Source: Gyrodactylus bullatarudis
Taxonomy: Eukaryota; Platyhelminthes; Monogenea; Gyrodactylidea; Gyrodactylidae
Assembly (NCBI GenBank): GCA_012064415.1
Contig: SSNU01000051.1
Location: 226,461-290,460, forward strand
Direction of reading: 5' to 3'
DNA: 64,000 bases
Shown here: positions 57,615-64,000 of the stretch, in pieces
Numbering within the stretch: position 1 is the stretch's first letter
How the letters are laid out: each line of letters opens with the position of its first letter
Made by a program: the position numbers and the translations under genes
Notes under the pieces: model-generated
Told to the model about the DNA's origin: nothing
What the model saw: the letters and a program-made list of their open reading frames with translations, nothing else
The model's database searches: none

Positions 57615-57690
57615 GATGATGCCAGTTATTTCATAAATAAGACTTTTATTTCGAGCATACTCATCAGTGTGATACAGGCCATAAAAGTAC
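57615..57690 (-). other. hammerhead-like core, second copy
   Basis: On the minus strand, CACACTGATGAGTATGCTCG and GAAATAAAAGTCTTATTTATG match the segment at 30110-30185 with a few changes. CTGATGA and GAAA are kept, stem II is again minimal. No Penelope coding sequence adjoins this copy. Confidence 0.3.
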
Positions 57691-58451
57691 AAATGTGCAA
57701 AAATAGGTTCATACTGTCCCTATTATCTTCTGTCTTTATAACTCACAGCAGATGTTTATAGAGATCTCACAGAAAGAAATTAATTATAGTCTAAACCCTT
57801 TCTCCGAACTAAGGATATCAAAGGTTATTAGAGGAAAGAGTTCTTGCTCTACCTTATACAAAGAAGAATTTCGAAAAAGGAAGGATATTAAAAAAAGGTT
57901 TTAGGGCCTTTAATAGAAAGCCCTGTAGTTTCCATAAAACTTGCAGAAGAATTGAAGGGCAATGATTGGTTGAAATTAAACCATTGAAATCATTGCTAAA
58001 CACTGCTTACTCACAAGTACGACCATAGATTTCCAAAAGTAATTTTTAATACTCAGATAGTTTGTTATACTCTATTAATCAGGCCTAAATTTCACAACAA
58101 CAAAAAAAAATAACAACATAAACTAAATTTTAAAATGTTGAAGTTCTGATATGAATAAATCCCATTTCCCTTAAACCGTTAATTTTTCCCAAATCAACCG
58201 GACTCCTTCAGAGTGTATTCAGAATACAGTTTTAATATAAATTTGACGTGAAAATCTCATTTAAAAAGATCAAAGTGGGACCAAATATTCAAAATTTATT
58301 CCAATATCTAAATAAAATTTAAAAAAATAGGAATATTTTCTTATTTTCAAATCAAGTGAAAAGTTAAAATTATATCATACCCTAATACTCAGGGTTAGTT
58401 TACTTTATGGGTTACCAAAGAATTGAAATAACAATTTATCCCTGATGACTT

Positions 58452-59780
58452 TTAAACGTCAGTCTCTGTAAATGACTTTAGTGACTCTTCATTGATGAGG
58501 TTCTCTTCGTTTTGATCGAACACCTTCTCCCTCAGATCACTGAGATTCATGGATATATCAAAGTCGCCAAGGTTTATTGTAGAATTGACCTTTTCAGACA
58601 CCTTTTCCCTGTTTGCCGTGTGATTTCTGGGCGATATTTCTGGGAGGGAACCAGGTTGAAGGTATTCCAGGTTCCTGATAAAGTCATCATCAATATCTGG
58701 TATCTTGTCGCAGCTCTCCTTCAACCAGAGCATAAAATCAATGGCGTTCGCCTTAATGAACTTGTTAATATCTGTACATCTCTTGAGTATTTCATAGAAC
58801 AACTTCTCATAAATATTTTCCCATTCACTTGAATTGTACTGTTTGCGTCCGCTAGTTCGTGATAACTGTTCCGCCCTCAGTTGGAGACCTTTCAAGTTGA
58901 GAATTAACGGCCGCAATTGGCGGTATAACAAGTAGCAGATTGATTCCCTCCTTCTGTTCATCCTCCGGACATAGTAGAGGATAGCCTGAGCACTTGGTAT
59001 GCTATGGAAAATATCCAAAATAAAAAAGTAAGCCATCCCCAACAGGGTTCTCTGCATAGTACTGACCTTGAGGAAATTCCTATCGTAGTGAAGAGAAAAC
59101 TCCCTGTTCATTTGCAACTGGAGGATGTTGTGCTTCTCACGAATCCCACGATAATTGGTAATATTTTCATCTAAATGTGCCAATGAAGATGTAAACAAAT
59201 CCACAAACTTTGAGAGCAAATGTTCCAGGCCAGGTCTCAACAAAATATTATACCACCTGGCATGTACAACATAATGAATGATAAAGTTATTCGTGGCCAA
59301 TGGAAGATTCCAGTCAATGTACTGGGAAAAGACCTTGTTGATTCTTTTGGCGTTGTCTGTGTAGAAGGGTATCAACTGTTGTTGATACTCATGAACATTA
59401 ATTATCATAGTTAGGTCCATTAACAAGCGACAAGCAGTGCTTTCTATTTTGAGGCAGTCCTTCTTCACTGTCGTATCGATGATCTCAATCTCCTCAAAGA
59501 TTCTTATGTACTCATCGACAATATTTGATGTATTTATCGAAGTCTTCAAGTTCATAAGGCCAATGATACTAGTTAGTAGGTTGACTCGTGATAAGCCCAC
59601 TATGGGATACACATTGTCTATGAGTATGTTGCTCATTGAGTCAATTTCCCTTTTCAGGCTCTCATCAAGCAACTGGTTTGTATCCTTGATTACATTCTCC
59701 CTCGCTCTCTTCACAATCTGAGCTGGCAATTTATCCAGGCTCAAGTTTTTCTTGGCCTCTTCAACATTTAGCTTTTCCAT
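58452..59780 (-). CDS. 442-residue helical protein, unknown
   Basis: A single-exon frame starts MEKLNVEEAKKNLSL. It is almost entirely predicted helix, leucine/isoleucine- and asparagine-rich, with hydrophobic patches (TLLGMAYFFILDIFHSI) that are too broken for clear membrane spans. A basic patch MNRRRESICYLLYRQLRP lies near residue 280. The last 60 residues are acidic and disordered. No catalytic motif is visible and I do not recognise it. Its start lies about 130 bp from a plus-strand exon, suggesting a shared upstream region. Confidence 0.7.
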   Translation of the reverse strand: MEKLNVEEAKKNLSLDKLPAQIVKRARENVIKDTNQLLDESLKREIDSMSNILIDNVYPIVGLSRVNLLTSIIGLMNLKTSINTSNIVDEYIRIFEEIEIIDTTVKKDCLKIESTACRLLMDLTMIINVHEYQQQLIPFYTDNAKRINKVFSQYIDWNLPLATNNFIIHYVVHARWYNILLRPGLEHLLSKFVDLFTSSLAHLDENITNYRGIREKHNILQLQMNREFSLHYDRNFLKVSTMQRTLLGMAYFFILDIFHSIPSAQAILYYVRRMNRRRESICYLLYRQLRPLILNLKGLQLRAEQLSRTSGRKQYNSSEWENIYEKLFYEILKRCTDINKFIKANAIDFMLWLKESCDKIPDIDDDFIRNLEYLQPGSLPEISPRNHTANREKVSEKVNSTINLGDFDISMNLSDLREKVFDQNEENLINEESLKSFTETDV

Positions 59781-59911
59781 TCAAGTTTAAATGTGAATGA
59801 AAATGATAGTAAAAGTTGAACACATCTCATCTTTTATTGGTTAAACACTCTGGACCAATCAGAGTTGAGTGAATAAAATACGATTTAAAAGGAAATTTGT
59901 ATTTTTTCCAG

Positions 59912-60123
59912 ACAAGGCAACAATACTAAAGAATGGCCTCGTTAACGAGTTGAACAATGCCATGATGAGAAACTGTCAAGAGGATGAAAACAGTAGACAC
60001 TATGAATTATCCAAAGAGTTTCTCGAGAAACTCGAGTCTGCTGAAATGACTGAGGAGCAAAAGAAAATAGCCGAAATGAAGAAGGAACTGGTTGAACAGA
60101 AATTGAAGGAATTCTTTGAGTGA
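59912..60123 (+). CDS. terminal exon of a small coiled-coil protein, start uncertain
   Basis: The exon follows a good acceptor (TATTTTTTCCAG at 59900-59911) and encodes DKATILKNGLVNELNNAMM... ending KELVEQKLKEFFE. Helix with heptad-like charge pattern suggests a short coiled coil. The first exon is not certain: a candidate begins MKMIVKVEHISS near 59798 with a weak GT donor. Internal initiation at 59962 would give 53 residues. Family unknown. Confidence 0.4.
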
Positions 60124-60190
60124 GTTCTCATTCCAAAATTCCTGAAATTGATCTCGTGAATAAAATATATTTCATTCATATTTCGTAAAA

Positions 60191-60508
60191 ATGACCGTCA
60201 ATTCTGATTGGTCCGCATCTACCCCAAATGTGTATCGAGAGAAAAAAAAATACAAATTGACTTTGGTTTATAGAGGTAGAGACGTGGATGATGCACCGCC
60301 AGCTTATTGCATTTCGGATAAGAAAACAAGCGATGAACCTAACCCCTTCAATATGGACTTTGGCGGAATCGAACTTGAGGCTGAAAATAGCGTGGGAATC
60401 ATTGAGGCCACTGGTTAGTTCATAACCTAACATGATCTAAAATCTATCTTTATTATCTAATTTCCTTTCTTTTTCATCCTAGAAAACCAGGAAGACTTGG
60501 CCGAATAG
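60191..60508 (+). CDS. 82-residue protein, unknown
   Basis: Exons 60191-60413 and 60483-60508 join in frame (249 nt) across a 69-bp intron (ACTG|GTTAGT ... CATCCTAG|AA). The start is MTVNSDWSAST. The sequence is hydrophilic, with a basic YREKKKYKLTLVYRGR segment and an acidic end (IEATENQEDLAE). There is no signal peptide or membrane span. I do not recognise it. It lies 67 bp downstream of another small gene on the same strand. Confidence 0.55.
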
Positions 60509-61577
60509 GCCAAAATGAACAGAGAAAAGTTAAAATTCAATTAAAACATCATTATCACCCTTAAAAACACTTTAATATAAAGTCTTTAAGTAATCTTTTT
60601 ACATTCTTCTTCGATAATCAATCAACTGATAATTTTGTTTATGATTGGAAAAATACGTCCATTATGAGAGAAACTTTCCCCGAGAAAGGCCTGTACCTCA
60701 GCAAAAGAAAACCTGACCATTGACTCAGTAAAAATTCTAGGTATCATATGTCGCTGTATTTCGTTTTAAAATATTTAAAGGCTAAAATTAAAGTTCTCTG
60801 GATGGAAATTAGAATCAGTTGTTGTCTGATTGATTTATAGCAAAATTGGGTTTCCCAATCATGTATCTGATGCTAAATTTGAGGTTATTTCAGTTTTTTG
60901 CTTGCTACCTGACATGGAATATTTTTTTATTAAGTAAATGAATTTTTGGTATCATTTAATAACTGTTATGAATCACCCTTATTAAGGATTTTTAATCAGA
61001 ATTTGATCTGGATTTCAACATCTAATCACTGGTGATCTGATTTTCTTCCCCTGAATATTTTTTTTACTTTCAAACTCGAATAAACGTATAATTGATTCAC
61101 ACCTTTTCACTATGTGATCCAAACCCTGATTTTGATCGGTCATTTACAAGTAGACCTACATAAAAGAAGTTTTTTTAGAGTGCCTTCCTATGAAAAAAGA
61201 ACTCTCTAAAACCATTCTGAACCTTTAAAAACTCTATTTTTCGTTTATATTTTTTTGCGATATATTACGCTAAATATATTACGGCACTGGGGTGGCCATT
61301 GAGTTTCGGTTCCGACTGTATAATATACAGTGTATATGTTGTCTTTTGGCTTGTGTTGGTCAGGGAGCAGCCTTATAGTAGTCAATCTATCATTGCCAAA
61401 CAGCTCCAATGAAGAACTGAAAATGTTTTCAGATATGAGTTTAAGAGAACTCCTGACATGGGCATTCACTGAGAGTGTACCAAAATGTGAGCGTTTTTTT
61501 TTCTGATAACAAAATACAGTATTTATTTATATATATGGGTACAAGGATTATAATTATAAATAGGTAATCTGTTAGTT
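60509..61577. other. intergenic between converging genes
   Basis: AT-rich. The minus-strand open frame at 61245-61469 has no recognisable content. Confidence 0.4.
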
Positions 61578-63295
61578 TTAAGAGACAATTGCTTGAACAA
61601 TGTTGGACCAATTGCTCCTTCGTCCATAGCAGTCGACGGAGTAGATGCAAAAGTAGAAAATGTGTCCGGGTGCCACATCACGAATGACACAGGTCATTGG
61701 CAGCGGCAGTGCTCTGGACTCGCCAATCAACTTCCAAATGGAGGAAGACCTCGAATTGTAGGATCTAATCTCGGAACTGTTGTAGCTGAATATTTCATAG
61801 TGGCTAGCCATTTCGAATGGTGGATAGTCTGGTGAGATATGAAGGGTCCATGTGAGGGTGACATCAAAGCCGGAAGCTTTTATCGACAAATGACAGGCTG
61901 GCTGAACATTTAAATGACTCGGATTAAGGACCGGGGGTGGATTAGGTGGTAATGGAGCATGAGTGAATTGTAGCGGAAGTGTAGACCGATTTTTACCCTT
62001 TAACAGGACCATTGGGCCATTATCAGAATTCATGTAGAGCTTATTCGAAGCTAGAGGGAGCTGAATGGGTCGATAGGAACGTTTGAGGAAGTCGGGCAGA
62101 CATCGCTGACCTAGAAGTTGTTGGCTGGAAACTTGTTGAGCGGCAAACTGCTTAGCAATGAGATCACTCTGAGACTTTTGAAGGATGCCGATTGATTGAT
62201 TTGGCGACGGTGCCAGTTTCTTGGCTGGCGGTGGTCCTGGTCTCTCCAAATTGTTACCTAAAAGATTTTAATTAATGTTTCGATCTGAATACTTGCGAAA
62301 TTTAAGTATGAATGAGAGTTCTATATTCGACTGTCACATTAACGTAAAAGTTGGGGTCTACGTGAATTTACTATTTTTTTACAAAAAAATCTAAATTTTT
62401 CATCCAACACTGACATGAGCCGATAAGTTGATAAAAAAGTCCAAATCTGACAAAAATTGAGTTATTTTTGAATTTTGAAAATGCACCAAATTGCCAATTC
62501 ACAGATGTACTCGCAGGATTAGGACATTTTTAGGAATAAATATAGCTTACTTACCCAGAGTATTTTTAACAGTCAATGGCATCCTTTCAGCTAGATGAGA
62601 TGGATGAATTAGAGGATTGAGATTACTGAGAACTGTCGAATCACATGAGTTCTGCTGCTGGGCTGTGGGATAAAGTCTACTCTGATTGTACAAAGTGCAC
62701 TGTAAAGAATGAAAGGGTAAAAGAATGAAAAATACCAAGAGATTAAACCAAATGATACTCAAATGAAAGATATGAAGCTTACCAGTTCGTCGACTTTAAC
62801 GCCTAAATTTTCAAATCTTCTAATTATATCATTGTAGTACAATTTAAAGGCATCTATTTGGTCTTTAAGGCGAATGGAATCATTTAACTGAATGCAAATC
62901 TTCATAACTGAATCCATGAGAAATTTCCTAACAATGAGCTTGAACTTGGCACAAAATTCTGCGTCCAAAGCAATCATTGAATCGAAATCTTGCATATCCA
63001 AAGGGACCACAGCCTCAATCAGATTGGGATCTATGATAGCTTCTGAAGAGCTGAGATCTTGCTCAATGACCTTGGAGATTCCTTCCAAGTCTACATCGTC
63101 GATAATGAATTCCTCTTCTACTGAAATGAAAAAAAAAGGATATTCAAATTCCCAGAAAATTTCAAATTGTGGGAAATTAACTAGCTTACCCTCATTAGAA
63201 CAAGGAACAATATTCGGTAAATCTTCAGCTGAATCAATGACTATATTTTCCACATTGTTTGAAGAAATTTCAGCAATAACCTCTTCAAAATTCAT
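61578..63295 (-). CDS. ATF7IP: ATF7IP/windei-like heterochromatin cofactor, short form
   Basis: Exons 63295-63190, 63120-62783, 62699-62555 and 62257-61578 join in frame (1269 nt, 422 residues) with introns of 69, 83 and 297 bp. The C-terminal fibronectin type III domain (about 315-422) has VTLTWTLHIS, SIWKLIGESRALPLPMTCV and FYFCIYSVDCYGRRSNWS, matching the ATF7IP signature KIGEVKALPLPMACTL...YYFAVRAKDIYGR. The middle helix region (SVMKICIQLNDSIRLKDQID..YYNDIIRRFENLGV) occupies the place of the SETDB1-binding segment. Family members stabilise the H3K9 methyltransferase SETDB1 and tether it to chromatin. It is far shorter than vertebrate ATF7IP; upstream exons could exist beyond the window start chosen. 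Confidence 0.8.
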
Positions 63296-64000
63296 TATTG
63301 TAAGAAAATTTCTGAGAAAAATTTCAAAAAAGTTGCCAATTATAAAAATTGCAAATCATTGTTTGCAGAAAATTTTCTGTTTCTATTGAGCTCACTTTTC
63401 AAATTTTCATCTTAATTTAAGATTCTTAAAGATGACATTTTTAATAAAGATTCCTCAAGGACCTTAAGTTAAGGGAATAAATTAAATTAATTCAAATGAA
63501 TAAGTTGCTCTTCAATAAACTAATCAGATTGCAAAAATTAAAATCCCCTTCTAGATTGAATATACGCTGATAGAATTAAATTTCAATGATTCTTTGATCA
63601 TGTGTTGGATGATCCAAGCTGAATCTGCATGAGAAAACCTACTTTTTCCCTCTCTGAATTCGTATTATGTATTGTCAATTTTGCGTCTCTTCTAAGCTAA
63701 GCTTAGTAAGCTTCAAATTGTAATTACATATATGACTGATTTTAAGCAATGTACTTTGAAGTAGATTGACGATTATTGAAGAGAATAATCATTTCAATAA
63801 CTGCACATTCGACGACTATTAGTCATAATCAACTTTAAATACCCTGACCTCTTTGGCATCTAACCATTTTGAACTCATTCATTCGCAATAACTTATGTCT
63901 ATAATACTTGCTTATACATTAGACTTGATCCTTGAATTGTCATAGATGAAATCGACATGTCTTCTTTTACCTATGTTATTTATCTTGTCAGTCTATAGTA
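63296..64000. other. upstream of the ATF7IP-like gene, no gene recognised
   Basis: AT-rich, stops in all frames; the promoter of the ATF7IP-like gene should lie in its left part. Nothing else is supported. Confidence 0.4.

Overview
The window is animal nuclear DNA: AT-rich, with spliced genes, metazoan regulators (spen/SHARP, a RagA GTPase, synaptogyrin, an ATF7IP/windei relative, C2H2 zinc-finger proteins) and many transposon relics. Several spliceosomal introns are extremely short (31, 32, 34, 34 and 36 bp), and coding exons are rich in Q/N/S runs. This suggests a small arthropod, perhaps a mite, but the lineage cannot be fixed from the sequence alone.

Layout. Positions 1-12,200 are a transposon graveyard: a piggyBac relic, gypsy and Penelope-like pieces, a Ginger-type element nested inside a jockey-like retrotransposon, a Mutator-like MITE and a long foldback hairpin. 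The only likely host gene there is a 55-residue protein at 5159-5326. Positions 13,068-16,436 hold an intronless 1122-residue protein built of four diverged repeats that I do not recognise. Positions 17,717-32,141 hold one eight-exon gene for a 1320-residue zinc-finger, glutamine-rich protein; its introns carry a hammerhead-ribozyme element with a tRNA-like promoter, Penelope pieces and a foldback. Positions 33,800-38,500 are gene-dense: a small secreted Cys-rich protein, synaptogyrin, and a divergent EEPD1-like/prohibitin pair. Positions 39,000-40,650 hold gypsy and Merlin relics. Positions 42,575-52,814 hold a complete nine-exon spen gene (2968 residues). RagA, a second zinc-finger gene, small unknown genes, an orphan 442-residue protein and a short ATF7IP-like gene fill the rest.

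All spliced models were joined by hand, requiring GT/AG ends and an open reading frame across every junction; exon totals divide by three in each complete model. The standout signal is the 681-bp element at 20,880-21,560. It carries two hammerhead ribozyme folds in opposite orientation, each next to tRNA-like sequence, and both have A where the catalytic core normally has G12.
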